Source of the DNA: Taudactylus pleione
Taxonomy: Eukaryota; Chordata; Amphibia; Anura; Myobatrachidae
Assembly: GCA_031769625.1 (NCBI GenBank)
Contig: JAUIMM010000121.1
Span: 10,559,501-10,623,500, forward strand
Reading direction: 5' to 3'
DNA: 64,000 nt
Shown one piece after another: positions 52,676-63,652 of the stretch (positions are counted from its first letter, which is position 1; every line of letters begins with the position of its first letter). The notes under the pieces are model-generated. The model searched no databases, was not told where the DNA came from, and saw only the letters and a program-made list of their open reading frames with translations. A program made the position numbers and the translations under genes.

Positions 52676-53737
52676 ACTTCAGTGCGAGGACTTTGATGCC
52701 GGCACGATAATCTGCCAGACATGGGAGGGGCAGGTTAAACCATGAACAGAAGCGTAAGGAGCAAGCGAACGAAACCTGTCCCACTGTAAACGAGATAAGG
52801 AATCTGCTATCTCATTAGAAACACCCGGAACATGCTGCACCCTAAACTCAATATTCCTTCCCTCTGATTATTCACCGCCTGAACCACGTCCAAATTATCG
52901 CACCAGAAAAGGATCCGCCTATTACAAAGCCTGTCGGCCCACAGCTGAACTCCCACAACAATAGGGAATAGTTCCAGAAGCAGGATGTTCCTAGTAAGGC
53001 TTAAAACCCCCCAAGCTTCCGGCCAAGGCTCCGCGCACCAGTCCCCTTCCAAAAAGACCCCGAAACCGATGTAACCGGACGCGAATCTCGGAATTAGCTA
53101 CAGGGGCCTGGAGCCATATCCGAATGCCATTGAAATCGCGCAGGAACAGCAACCAAACGCGAAGGTCCTCCCTCAGATCTTGGGATATGCGAACGAGGTG
53201 ATGGGGCTTCTTAACCCCTGCCGTGGCTCTTTCCAGCTGCCTACAAAAAACCCGACCCATAGGAATGACTCTACAGGCGAAATTAAGGAGGCCTAGCAAT
53301 GACTGTAACTGCTTTAGCGAGACCTTTTTCGCTATAACAAATTCTTCCAGGAACTCCCCCAAACGTCGCACCTTCTCAATTGGCAATCGGCATAACCCTA
53401 GCACGGTATCTATTTCTATATCCAAATACGATAGGCGTGTAACCGGACCCTCCGTCTTGTCCCGGGTAACAGGAACACCTACCACTGCGAACAAGGCCTG
53501 CAAGGAAAACAGTAAATCCTTGCAAACCTGGGTATCTGCTGGCCCCACCAACAGAAAATCATCTAGGTAGTGGGACACACTAGCTTTCCTGGTACCTGCC
53601 TGTAAGCACCACTGCAAAAAGGAGCTAAAACTTTCAAAAAAGGAACACGGGATGGAACATCCCATCGGCAAAGCTGAGGCTTTGTGCCAATGATGACCAT
53701 TCACCCAACCGGTGAAGGTCGCAGCCATCCTTAGCAT
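52676..53737 (-). pseudogene. DIRS reverse transcriptase-RNase H
   Basis: The frame opens MLRMAATFTGWVNGHHWHKA, followed by LPMGCSIPCSFFESFSSFLQW, the catalytic YLDDFLLVGP (53560 region), VPVTRDKTEGPVTRLSYLDI, LPIEKVRRLGEFLEEF and a connection region LLGLLNFACRVIPMGRVFCR. This is RT of the DIRS type. A frameshift near 53050 leads to RNase H: LLLELFPIVVGVQLWADRL, ILFWCDNLDVVQAVNNQ. The last part (LPCLADYRAGIKVLALKSL) runs up to the Harbinger II edge and continues at 44770 as the recombinase. The N-terminal RT fingers are missing at 53760, where other sequence begins. Confidence 0.88.
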
Positions 53738-54469
53738 TTACAGTTTCACCAAGGACAGGAGAACTATTCCTGATTATCTGTTCGATTTTATCATAGCCTC
53801 AGGTGTATTCGACTCCAGTATCTAATCGACGAAAAGAACACAGACCATAAGTCGAGTGGTTAATCAGGAACGAAAACTCCGGGACTCAGCTGTTGGGAAA
53901 GCGGTGAGTGCTGCCTAACGACAATCGCTTTAATCTCACAGTGGCATTAGTACATAGGGGGTCTGAATCAGGCCCTGACTCTGTTACCCTTTATGGGGGT
54001 AAACAGGGTAATAACCAAAGTAAAAAGTAGAGGAAAATAAAGAGATGCTTAGCCTGATGGTGTCCTATAGGGAAAGAAGGAGACTGAGAGGATAAGCCCA
54101 CCAGAGAGAGAGATAAGTGAAGTTGCCCATAGCAACCAATCAGCTTTTAATTGACATTTTATAGACTATAAATAAACAAGGAGAAAAAGAGAAGTAATCT
54201 AATGGGGGCACCCTTGAGTTCCTAGTATGTCTCATTAGTTTATATTGAAAATTAAAACAACCTTTCTGTTTTAATTGTATAAAAAATGAAAAATAGTTTA
54301 AATGAAAAAGTAACAGTCATACAATGGCTACTATACACTCAGATCTACTCGATCCACGATGTTAATAATCATCGGAAATGTTTCCTAAAGGTAGGATTGA
54401 ATAGCTAGCTAACATACTAGTTTATAGAGACAGTGTATATGAGAAAACATACAGAAAATATGAGATTAA
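53738..54469. other. Unassigned, with a Harbinger-type TIR end at 53958-53980
   Basis: 'gtctgaatcaggccctga' (53962) is the right end of a Harbinger-type MITE whose left end would be near the DIRS border (53760) but is not recognisable. 53985-54469 shows no supported feature. Confidence 0.4.
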
Positions 54470-55278
54470 GGGGCCTATTCATCAACACTAAAATAACGTT
54501 TTTACGGACATTTTCCTTAAATAACGTTATTTTGGTATTCATGAACAGACTTAACACAGGAGATATCACAGATATCTCCTTGCTAAGTTCCCTTGCGTCA
54601 ATTTCCACACTCCCCATACATTAGTATGGGGATGTGGAAATTGTAGTATTCATCAAATTCCGAAAAATATAAATTTTCGGAATTTGATGCAGTTACTATT
54701 GTAACTGTGAGGTGGCGAAAAGCAGAATCGACTTACTTGTATCCGCGTGTGCAGGTCCCCCAACGAGTCCCTCCGGCGCTCTGCTCCGTCCATAGGCTCC
54801 GGAGGCTGGTCGGACATGTGTGCTCCCCAGCAGAGCACAAGAAAGTTTAGAAAAAAAAAAGTTTTTTTTTTTTCTAATCTGTCATGTGGTCTGCTGGGAA
54901 ACCACATGACAGACCAGCAGGACGGAGCCGGAGGCTGCTGCATGGACAGGTAAGTCGGGGGGGGGGGGAGGTGAGCGGAGGGGGGAGGGGGTGGAGGGGT
55001 ACACAAACTTAACGCATCTGTAGGCAGTGCTGCGCAAGCGCTGGTTTTACAGATGTAACAGCGCATGCGCAGCACTGTTTCCAGATGCGATAAGGTAGTG
55101 TAGGCAGGGAAAAGTATCTATTTCCCGAAAAGCTTTCATCGCAAAAATGACAGCTTTTCGGAATAGATACTTATGGAGAGGTGGAATGATGAATTCCACC
55201 TATAATTAGGTAGAACTCCATGCGAGTTCTAAACCTAATTATCTGTAGAGAATTTTTAGGTTTAATGAATAGGCCCCC
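54470..55278. mobile_element. Harbinger-type MITE made of consecutive hairpins (0.8 kb)
   Basis: TIRs of about 24 bp: ggggcctattcatcaacac... and ...taatgaataggcccc. Internal hairpins in order: 54491-54534, 54559-54579, 54599-54641, 54650-54690, 54690-54708, 54882-54912 (inside a larger pairing of 54769-54845 with 54893-54935), 55014-55090, 55109-55172, 55178-55201 and 55207-55236. The flanks taa/cta do not match exactly. No coding capacity. Confidence 0.85.
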
Positions 55279-55479
55279 TATGATCCCAATATATGAAGAC
55301 GAAAAATGTAAAGTTTGTATACGTAACAAAAATAAGTGTGAAAGAAATATCACAGAGATTAAAAGATGTCAATGGTCTCTCAATAGTAAAGAATCATGTA
55401 AATCGGTCTAGTGAGCATAGAATGAGAGTACCCACCTATGTCCTGATTACAAAGAAGGAAGAAACAGTGGTATCTATCA
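55279..55479. other. Unassigned
   Basis: No supported feature. Confidence 0.3.
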
Positions 55480-56692
55480 TGGGCAGGGCTGCTGGGGCTC
55501 GTGCCCTGGGTGACGTGGTACCACCCTAGTCAGTCAGTGTAGTGCAGACCACAGTGAGTGCGGTCCGCACTACACAGTTGCACACACATCACCACCGGCG
55601 CTGGGTAGTACACTCGTACTACCCGGCCGCGATGTACATATTTCAGCAGCCAGTGAGAGTCAGACAGACTCTCACTGGCTGCTGTGCCCACTGCCAGAGC
55701 CGGGCTGGAACTCACTCATGACCTCCACCTTCCAGCACCTGCAGTGGGTGATGGGAGAGACGTCATGACATCTCTCCCATAGTACCGAGCGGGAGGACGG
55801 AGGAGCAAACTGCGGCGGGCACGGCAGGAGCGGGGATTCAGGTAAGGTAGGTCAGTGTTTTGTGTGTGTATGTATGTCTGTGTGTGTTATGTAAGGGGCA
55901 CTACTGGCACTTTATCACTACTGGGGGCACTGAATAGGGAGGACCGCTACGGGGGGCACTGCATAAGTGGGACGACTACTGGGAGCACTGTGTAAGGGGC
56001 ACTACTGGGGGCCTGCATAAGGGGGACCACTACTGGGGGCACTGTATAAGGGGCACTACTTGGGGTCTGTATAAGGGGTACCACTACTGGGTGTACTGTA
56101 TTAGGGCACTACTGGGGGCTTGCATAAGATGGACCGCTACTGGGGGCATTGCAAACTGGGGGTACTGTATAAATGGCACTACTGGGGGCCTACATAAGAG
56201 GGACCACTACTGGGGGCATTGCAAACTGGGGGTACTGCATAAAGGGCACTACTGGGGGCCTGCATAAGGGGAACCAGTACTGGGAGCACTGCATACGGGG
56301 GTACAGTGTAAGGATGCACTACTGGGGGCACTTCATAAAGGGCATTGTATAAGGGTGCACAACTGGAGGCATTGTATAAAGAAAGGGCACTACTGGGGGC
56401 ACTGTATAAGGGTGCACTACTGGGGGCATTGTATAAAGGGCACTACTACTTGGGGCACTGCTACTGGGGACATTGCAAAAGGGGCATTACTACAGTGGGC
56501 ATTGCAAGAAAGGCACTACTACTGGGGGCATGAAGGTGCATATGGAATGGAAAGGAATGTTCCCAGAGTGACAAGAAAGGGGTGTGTATTATGTTGACAC
56601 ACCCCATTTTTCAGTGGCCACACCCCTTGTGGCATGTGACCACGGCCATTTTTTCTGGGCTCCAAATACCCTAGTTATGCCACTGGTTCCTG
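55480..56692. mobile_element. hAT-type non-autonomous element with hairpins and G-rich minisatellite
   Basis: The right end 'ccctagttatgccactgg' (56675-56692) is of hAT type; the left end (near 55485, 'cagggctgctgggg') is uncertain. 55540-55790 holds hairpins ('gtagtgcagacc...ggtccgcactac'; 'cagccagtgagagtc..gactctcactggctg'; 'gggagagacgtcatgacatctctccc') homologous to 11029-11151. 55900-56540 is a minisatellite 'ctactgggggcactgtataaggggca' related to 11231-11740. Confidence 0.65.
55900..56540 (+). repeat. Minisatellite, 'ctactgggggcactg' family
   Basis: Degenerate units of 27-62 bp. It shares the core with 11231-11740 and follows the same hairpin module. Confidence 0.85.
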
Positions 56693-57096
56693 CAATCTAA
56701 ACCCTGTTGATATACAGCACAGAACCTACTGTAGTTGAGAAACAACACCGAAATGAGAGTACCGATAACAAATTTATAGGAATAGTACCTGATAACCGTG
56801 CAGTCAGGAGACAATGGAGCTGTGGATGAGTTGGGACCTCTTGCACAGAGCATCCCTGGAAAGAAACCAAAAGCGTGTGTTGCTGGGTACAGGGCTTCAT
56901 AACTGTCAGCTCCAAAGTGACAGTGATCAAGCCTTGCCACGGCAAAACACAAGAGTGCCCCATTAGGTGAGTTCTTTCTTCACCTTTGTTTAATTACATA
57001 ATAATTACTCAAGGGTTGCAATGAACAATACTTATTGTAAAAAACATTTTTCTTATACTGATAGTGTCAGTTCCTTACATTCAGGGGTTAAAGTGG
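56693..57096. other. Unassigned
   Basis: No supported feature. Confidence 0.3.
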
Positions 57097-57273
57097 GCAG
57101 GAACTAGAGATGAGTGGGTTCGGTTCCCAGAGAACCGAACCCACCCGAATTTAGCATATCCGAGTCGGATCCAAACAGGCTCAGAGGTTCCCACCTTACT
57201 CGGTTCTTGAAACCGAGGCAAAACCATAGAGATGGAAATCTTGCAGTCCGCAAACTTTCGTCGCTATGATCAA

Positions 57274-57312
57274 TGCAGTATATAAGGGACCACGCGACGG
57301 ATGCCATTTCCA
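57274..57312 (+). promoter_or_regulatory. TATA-box promoter of hAT-C
   Basis: tatataagggaccacgcgac, then ggatgccatttcc. Shared with hAT-B (see 41640-41672) at the equivalent distance from the element end. Confidence 0.6.
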
Positions 57313-57395
57313 CTTTGGCTGTGTAAAGTGAACAGGGAGGGTGGGTAGTGTAGGGCTGGGAGAGGTGCTGGTGCTATCTGCCGTGTCCTAGGCTG

Positions 57396-57580
57396 GTGTC
57401 TGCTGATCCATTCTGGTCTCTGGTCATGGTGCTGTCACTGTGCTGTCTGCTGATCCGTTCTGGTCTCTGGTCATGGTGCTGTCACTATCAGTCTGCTGTC
57501 TGTGCTGATCCATTCTGGTCTCTGGTCACGGTGCTGTCACTGTCACTGTGCTGTCTGGTGATCCATCTGGGCTGTTTGCT
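57396..57580 (+). repeat. Minisatellite in the hAT-C leader
   Basis: About four units of 'tgctgatccattctggtctctggtcatggtgctgtcactg', period 47-58 bp, in the presumed 5' UTR. Confidence 0.85.
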
Positions 57581-57949
57581 GTGTCCTGGGCTTGTGCTGT
57601 GTCCATCTCTGGGCCCAAGTTCTGGACTCCGAAAAAATAAAAATCTAAATGTTTTTAAAGATTTTGTATTTTTCTGTGTGTGCATGTGCAGTTAACAGGC
57701 TTAATCACAATAGCGCACAAGATCCAGCCAGCAACGCCAGTTGCAACCTTGTGCTGCCCGACTCCAGTCGTGATTAATCGGTGCTCTTGGCCCAAGTTCT
57801 TCTGAAGCTGACAAAAAATATAAATCATCATTTGTCGTTTTTTCTAATATTTTTATGTGTGCGCACAACTGCATGTGTGTGAATTTTGTAACCGCACCTT
57901 GGCTACACTATTGGTGTTTGTGACACTGCCTCTAGACTGCAGAAAAAAT

Positions 57950-58860
57950 ATGGAGGGCTGTCACATGACAGGAGAGCAAGGCCAAGAACCACATGTTGTA
58001 GCTGCCGCCAGCAGTGCAAGGCCTTCAACTTCCTCGCCCTCTAGGAAGGCCCATGCCCCAGGGCTTAAGTCACACCATCGATATGGTAAAGCAGCTTTTA
58101 CTGAAATTAAGAATATAAATTGAAAGGATATTTGACTTTAGATAAACAAAAAATTGGCAATATGCCATTCACTACATGAAGTGGCAAGGAAAGGATAAGG
58201 CCTTGGCCTTCTTACTTTATGAAAAAGACTGCTGATTCTGATAGCCCTTCTGCTTGTAGTAGTAGTGGTGGTGGTCCAATTAAAAATGTGAAAGTTGTTA
58301 AGACAGCTCCAGAAAAACCAACTGTGTGCCCTGAGAAATCAAAAATCACAAATCCCCGAGGAGAGTGCAAGTGTGTCCGTGGTTGCCATGTGTGAACCCG
58401 ACCTAAATACTAGTGTACTGGAGGATCCTCCAAGTTCCAACATTTGTGTGGGGAAGGGCAGTCAACATCTTGCACATGTAGTCATTGAGGATGCTTCTGT
58501 GGAATTGCACATGGAGGAGGAGGATATTTTGGTGGATGAAGGTGCTAAGGATGATGAGGATGTTGATGATGAAGATGTTGGTGTTGGTGATGAGGATGTT
58601 GATGCCGAGGATGTCCTTTGTGTAAGTAAGGCAACAGCTGTTGCCCATGGTTTGAAAAAGCCAAAGCCCATTGCTGTCATGCAGGGACAAAAGACAAAAA
58701 AATCTACTTCTCACGTGTGGAATTATTTCCATCCCGATCCGGACAACAGTTGTCAAGCCATATGTGCCCATTGCCATGCAAGAATAGAAAGAGGGACCTA
58801 AACCACCTAGGAACCTCCTCTTTTGTTACGTTACTTGGAGCGCATTCATCAAATATCAAA
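57950..58860 (+). pseudogene. hAT-C transposase N-terminus with BED finger 1
   Basis: The region begins MEGCHMTGEQGQEPHVV (57950), Ser/Ala-rich (AASSARPSTSSPSRKAHAPG). Another frame follows with an acidic run (EEDILVDEGAKDDEDVDDED), VLCVSKATAVAHGLKKPKPI and the BED-type finger STSHVWNYFHPDPDNSCQAI, CAHCHARIERGT; after a shift come the two His in LLRYLERIHQ. W..F, C-x2-C and H-x4-H are all visible. BED fingers anchor hAT transposases on their ends. Stops and shifts are frequent, so the copy is not coding. Confidence 0.75.
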
Positions 58861-59044
58861 GTGTACGTCGCCAAGTTCCAAAACTCAAAACGTAACAAGT
58901 CCAGTGTCACCTACCTGTTCCCTCTCTGTGAGATCCAAGCTCCTTCGATCTCCAACACCTGCATCATCATCTACATCCTCATTCGTGATCAGAAGTAATT
59001 TAAAAAATACAATTGACTATTAAACAGTACTTTGATAGGGGCAG

Positions 59045-59640
59045 TAAGTATAACAGCTGTCATCCAGTTTCACAGCGGATCACTGACGCCATGACGGCTG
59101 TGCTAGTATTAGATGGTGAAATAATAAAAAATGAGGCTGATAGTGTGGAGGAAGTGTAAAAGGAGGATGAGGGGGAAATTTGTGTCCTATCTGACGCTAA
59201 TGTGGATGTTGATGATAAGGATGTGGTTTGCGTAAATCAGCCACTAGTGGCAGCAGTGCTTGCTAATGATAAAAAGAAAGCCAGAAAAGCAACGTCTTGG
59301 GTGTGGAATTATTTTAATCTAAATTCTGACAACAGTTGTGAAGACATCTGTTCCATTTGTAAGGCCAAAGTTAGCAGAGGAAGAGACATTAACCATCTAG
59401 GCACCTCTTCTCTGTTACGTCATTTGCAGCGAGTTCATACAATTTGTTTAACAAAATTATAATTTGTAAATTAATAACAAGCAGTCCAGTATCAGCCACC
59501 AGCAGTTTGGACCATAACATGCAATCTAGACCACCAACACCCTCCTCCTTAATAATTGAAGGTAGTCCTTCCAAAAAATGTATTGTGGGACCCAAACAAA
59601 CCAAGGAGTTCAGCCACGAAAGTGTCAGTCCTAGTGGCTA
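59045..59640 (+). pseudogene. hAT-C transposase scrap and BED finger 2
   Basis: 59040-59110 encodes YNSCHPVSQRITDAMTAVLV, aligning with MKYDSSHPEAKRITEALTAM of hAT-B, a position downstream of the finger. After a stop, a second N-terminal unit starts: acidic (DANVDVDDKDVVCVNQ), then ATSWVWNYFNLNSDNSCEDI, CSICKAKVSRGRDINHLGTS and LLRHLQRVH, a clean BED finger, and SATSSLDHNMQSRPPTPSSL to a stop at 59641. The order finger-scrap-finger shows partial tandem duplication of the gene's 5' half. Confidence 0.78.
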
Positions 59641-59879
59641 AAGTGCTTGGTTTGTTAAACTGTGCATGTCCTTTTTAATATCCCACATAAGAGTGGTTGG
59701 GAGGGACAATTCCATCTTGCACCTCTTTCCTTTACATTTAGCACAATTTGGGGCATTGCCGACTGACATTATTATAGTTTATTAAACTGCCATCCAGTCT
59801 GCCATTGCTGTGTGGCAATGTTTCATAGATGTCTGATATTTTTTTAAACTGTCGTGCATTTGTCCCGCTGCTCTGTTGC

Positions 59880-60485
59880 TTACTTTAGCCAGCCAGCTCA
59901 CTGCAGCTCGTAAGCGGCCGCTCGTTCGCTCCAAGTGATGTTTGTCCAACTGCGCATGCGTACGGATCGTTATACGCATGCGCGGACCAGTCAGTGCGGT
60001 CGAAATTCATGTGCTGGTATAATAGCGAATGTCTGATAATTTGAGTGACAGAAAGAGGCGTATGTGGGTGGTAACAGGGAAAGGTGCTTGAAAACGGGGA
60101 GTGGAGATCCGAACGCAGGCGTGCTTAAAGGTCAAAACGGGCGTTTTATGGGTGTGCATAATTAATACAGCAGCGTCATTGACCACGTCACTGGGTTATT
60201 TTATAGCCAGAACTGCTCGCAAGATTGTGGTAGCAAAAACCAACCCCAAGAATAGCGAGCAGTTCATACCCTGGTCGATGTACTCGATTAATCTAATAAA
60301 TAGCGGACATGACGTAGGATGCGAGCGGCCAGGGGGCGTATTTTTCAAAAAAACAACCGCAAGTTTTGTTCGCTCATTCAGACCTAGAGGCGTGAACAGA
60401 CCGCAAAGAGCGAACGGTTCATTTGAATAGCCACCCCTATTTTCTGGACGAGCGAACGCTAATTGTGTCCGGCTCAGAATCAGGC
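59880..60485. mobile_element. Harbinger-type MITE inside hAT-C
   Basis: The right end '...gtgtccggctcagaatcaggccc' (60485) is of Harbinger type. The body 59940-60430 is the inverted homologue of 33760-34290. The left end near 59895 ('agctcactgcagctcg') is degraded but resembles 62711 ('agctcattcagacccgctcg'). Confidence 0.75.
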
Positions 60486-60767
60486 CCTTTGACCTATATT
60501 GGTGAAAAATAGTGAAATCAATATTGTGAGCTATGAGGTGGTTAATCATGCCTAGAAATGCCTGAAAATCATTGTTATTAAGGTTAATAATACTGTAGGA
60601 ACAAAAACAGGCCCAAATTATGTGGTTTTGGCTGTTTTTATGATTTTTTGCAAAAAATCCAGGTCCAAAACCAAAATACGAAAACAAAACACGGAGGAAA
60701 AAAATCCAAAACCAGATTCAGATCCAAAACCAAAACACGGGGGTCGGTGCACATCTCTAGCAGGAAG

Positions 60768-62710
60768 GGGGTGGAACTGAGTTCCGTCACCTCTAAAGAT
60801 AGGTGGAACTAGTTCCACCTGCACCAAGTCCCTGCACAGAAGTCCCACACTGTCTGCTAGGGAGGCTCAATTTCTTCAGAGGTCCCTTATTTCAGAGAGA
60901 CCAGCATATAGGTAAGGAAAGAATCAAGCAAAGGCAATACATAGGGGTTGCAAAAATATATTAGGCATCCAAGTAACATAGACTAGTTTTTGAGGACCCC
61001 ATAAAAAAAACTCAGAGGCACGGCAGAAAAATAACACTGATGATATAGTGCCTAGCCGGCCCTCAGCCATTCACTTTACCATTTCCTATACACAACAGTG
61101 TGTGTGTGCAAAGAACAGTTTTCACACTTATTTTGACCTGTCACAATAGCATGGCGGGGTGGTGGGAGGAGTAGCTGAAAAGCAGCTGTCCCCACGATTA
61201 GTAGCGCAGCTACAGAAGTAGTTGCGTTACTTAACTGTTCCCACGGCCGGCTTCTGTGCATGCATAACCTGAGATCACGCATGAGCAAAGGCGCTTTGGA
61301 GCCAGGAGGTGGCGGTGCGATCCTCTTTGCATGCCCGGAACTGCTTCCCATAGGAAGGAGTAGGGCTACGAGAACAAGCGCCATCTAAAGATGGCGCTTG
61401 TTGTCGCAGGCAAACTCCAAAAACGTTATGTTTTTGGAGCCCACCACTGGACTGTACCACTGCTGTGGTGATGATCCTGTATGCTTATTATAAGTTACAA
61501 ATGGCAGTTTTCTATTAAGTCTGAAGCCAAAAGGTGCAAAGTCCTTGAATACAGGGCTTTGCCTTTCTTTTACTGTATGAAATATGTTGCTCTACAGACA
61601 CTGCAGTGCCCAAATTATACTTTCCTTCATCCTAACTGTTCATTCCGTTCTCCCTGCCAATGAGTGGTGGCAGTCATTTTAATTTCATTCAGCACTATTC
61701 AGGGTTGACTATCGATGGCTCAGCCATCTATAGTTTTAAATCATTGGTAAGAAAGCATCAATGATTGAGCCATCAATGGTTTAACTCTGCTGTATGCAGT
61801 CCATAACAACATATATGCAGACTACAGCTGGCATTAGCCTTCAGGATTCCACCACCACAGTTAACCATTGGTGACCTCCCATCGATGGTAAAACTAGTTA
61901 CCATCTCCATCAGGCCCTTGAGGGTTGCTAATCATTGATGGTAAATGGACAAACCTAGCATTGGTCATATCGAAAATGTCTGGTGACCATCACAAATAAC
62001 CATCCCAGTGTCATAGTGTCTGCTGAGTGAATTCACAGTGCTGAGTTTGCACAGAAGACATCTTCTATCCATTCCTCCAGATGGAAACCCAATGAGTCCT
62101 GTTTTCACTGCAGCTGACTCCTACTGTGCTAAATCAGACTGATAAAGCAACAGCACTTCAAGTAAAAATACACAAAAACACCCAAATAGAGTTAAACTGC
62201 AGCTCCATAAATACCTGCCCACTCTTTCCGGCACTCACAGTAAACTAGAAAGAGGTTGTTGAGGGCAGGAGCTTCAGTCTCCAAAGAAAGACGTTAAACT
62301 CTTAAGTGTCTATCTCCTGTGCCCTGAACATAACCCCATAGTAGTATTCTCACCGATGAAGGAGAAATAACCATTTTCTATAACTGAAACTATTCAAGTA
62401 GCAGTGGCCAATATAGAGTTGCAATAAAGTCATATGCAAATATACTCGCATTGCATGCAGAATTAAATGCAGATATTCGCATGTTGGGCACAACTCTTCG
62501 TAGCCCGTTTCCATCTACACACCCTCAACATGCCATTGCCACCCAGCTACGCCCATTCAGCTGCAAATCATCCCCATAGTGTTCTAGTATTGCTGGAACA
62601 ATGACCCAGGGTGAACTCATCATTCGTAGGGTCAGAAATGTAAATTTCCAACTTCATCAGTCACAAACTTGCTGTCAGGAATCACAGATGTTTTGGGGAT
62701 TCAGGAGCTC
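60768..62710. other. Unassigned, with probable old MITE remnants
   Basis: No gene supported. 61690-61935 has repeated 'atcgatggctcagccat'-type inverted segments. 61375-61460 contains 'ggcgcttgttgtcg...ccaaaaacgttatgtttttgg' stems. 62020-62700 shows nothing recognisable. Confidence 0.4.
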
Positions 62711-62765
62711 ATTCAGACCCGCTCGCAAGTTGCGGCCGCTCGCTGGCAAAAAGGGGCCAGATATT
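62711..62765. mobile_element. Harbinger-type MITE end fragment
   Basis: 'gagctcattcagacccgctcgcaagttgcggccgctcgc' matches the terminal region of the Harbinger-type MITEs; the element is truncated after about 50 bp. Confidence 0.5.
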
Positions 62766-62996
62766 TAAATGACTGCGTTGCTTAAGGACACCCTGGAGCT
62801 GACTGACCTGCTCCAATAAAGCATTTACTGCCACTATGTGAGCAGGCGATTGCTGAAAGTTTCCTGCATTCTGGGGATGTTTTGGAGCTCCCTGGTAAGT
62901 TGGTCCCTGTTTCCGTGCTTGTTGTTGTGTGGGTTGGGGACTGTGGAAAGATAATGGCTGAGGATGTGGATATGGGGGTTGTGGCTGTGTGTGGAA

Positions 62997-63430
62997 AGCC
63001 TGGTATGCAATGACCCGATAGTAACCTCTGCAGATTCGGTTAAAGGATAATGCTGCACTTTACCCATTACACCCATTGTTGGTACTGTCTTGCAGGTCAC
63101 CTGTAAATTGGATGGAGATTTTAACACTGATCTGGTCGCCCCTGTGTCTACAAGAAAAGTATGTTTAGTACCAGCTACATCAGCCATCATTACAGGTTCT
63201 TCCCCAGTACTCCCAGTTAACCTAACTGGCTGTAGACTACAGGTGTGACCTGACCCCTAGAGCTGACTGTCCTGCTCCAATAAAGCATTTACTGCCACTA
63301 AGTGAGCAGGCGATTACTGAAAGTTTCCTGCATTCTGGGAATGTTTTGGAGCTCCCTGGTTAGTTGGTCCCTGTTTCCATGCTTTACAGTCCCTAATTAG
63401 GTGTCCCTTCTGGTTGCAGTTATAACACCT
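62997..63430 (-). pseudogene. ERV nucleocapsid zinc knuckle and protease
   Basis: Around 63425-63384 the minus strand encodes CYNCNQKGHLIRDC, a CCHC RNA-binding knuckle. After a linker containing an in-frame stop (near 63240), MMADVAGTKH leads into FLVDTGATRSVL (63160 region), the aspartic protease D-T-G active site, and MGVMGKVQHYPLTESAEVTI. The protease is cut short at about 62998, where gag-type sequence reappears. Confidence 0.78.
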
Positions 63431-63652
63431 TCATGGTGGGTATGGTTTGAAAGGTTGTTCTTGTGTGGGTTGGGTAGTGTGGAAAGATAATGGCTGAGGA
63501 TGTGGATATGGGGGTTGTGGATGTGTGTGGAACGTGTTCTGAGGCAAGGTATGTTGATATGTGTTTTGTTGCTGAGTGTGATATGTGTGGTATGGCTGTG
63601 TAATTTATGACTGAGCAGGATGATATGTATTGAGAACTTGTAGCTGCGCAGG

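Larger units (their letters stand above)
35023..53760 (-). mobile_element. DIRS-type tyrosine-recombinase retrotransposon, broken by two large insertions
   Basis: In minus orientation the order is RT-RNase H (53737-52676), tyrosine recombinase (44770-43930), SGNH hydrolase-like domain (43716-43205), a ~400-bp terminal segment (43125-42721), a spacer, a second copy of that segment (35850-35440) and a gag-like ORF (35455-35054). The insertions are a hAT (35911-42483) and Harbinger II (44776-52670). Across the Harbinger the recombinase frame is restored (LKS-LAPGTLKSY). The two ~400-bp copies, about 700 bp apart once the hAT is removed, resemble the split direct repeats of PAT-like DIRS elements. 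The 5' end is truncated near 53760. Confidence 0.8.
57105..60759 (+). mobile_element. hAT element C, BED-finger-encoding deletion derivative
   Basis: Ends tagagatg (57105) and catctcta (60759). The flanks gcaggaac (57097-57104) and gcaggaag (60760-60767) match 7/8. Contents: promoter (57274), minisatellite (57396-57580), N-terminal region and BED finger 1 (57950-58860), transposase scrap (59045-59110), BED finger 2 (59164-59460), 3' UTR (59640-59800) shared with hAT-B, a nested Harbinger MITE (about 59880-60485), and a right end (60490-60759) homologous to 37617-37900 of hAT-B in inverse orientation. The catalytic domain is absent. Confidence 0.88.

Noticed and set aside
53990..54015. Sequence close to the I-SceI recognition site (cagggtaat)
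   Set aside because: Only half of the site matches and no homing-endonuclease gene is near; treated as chance.
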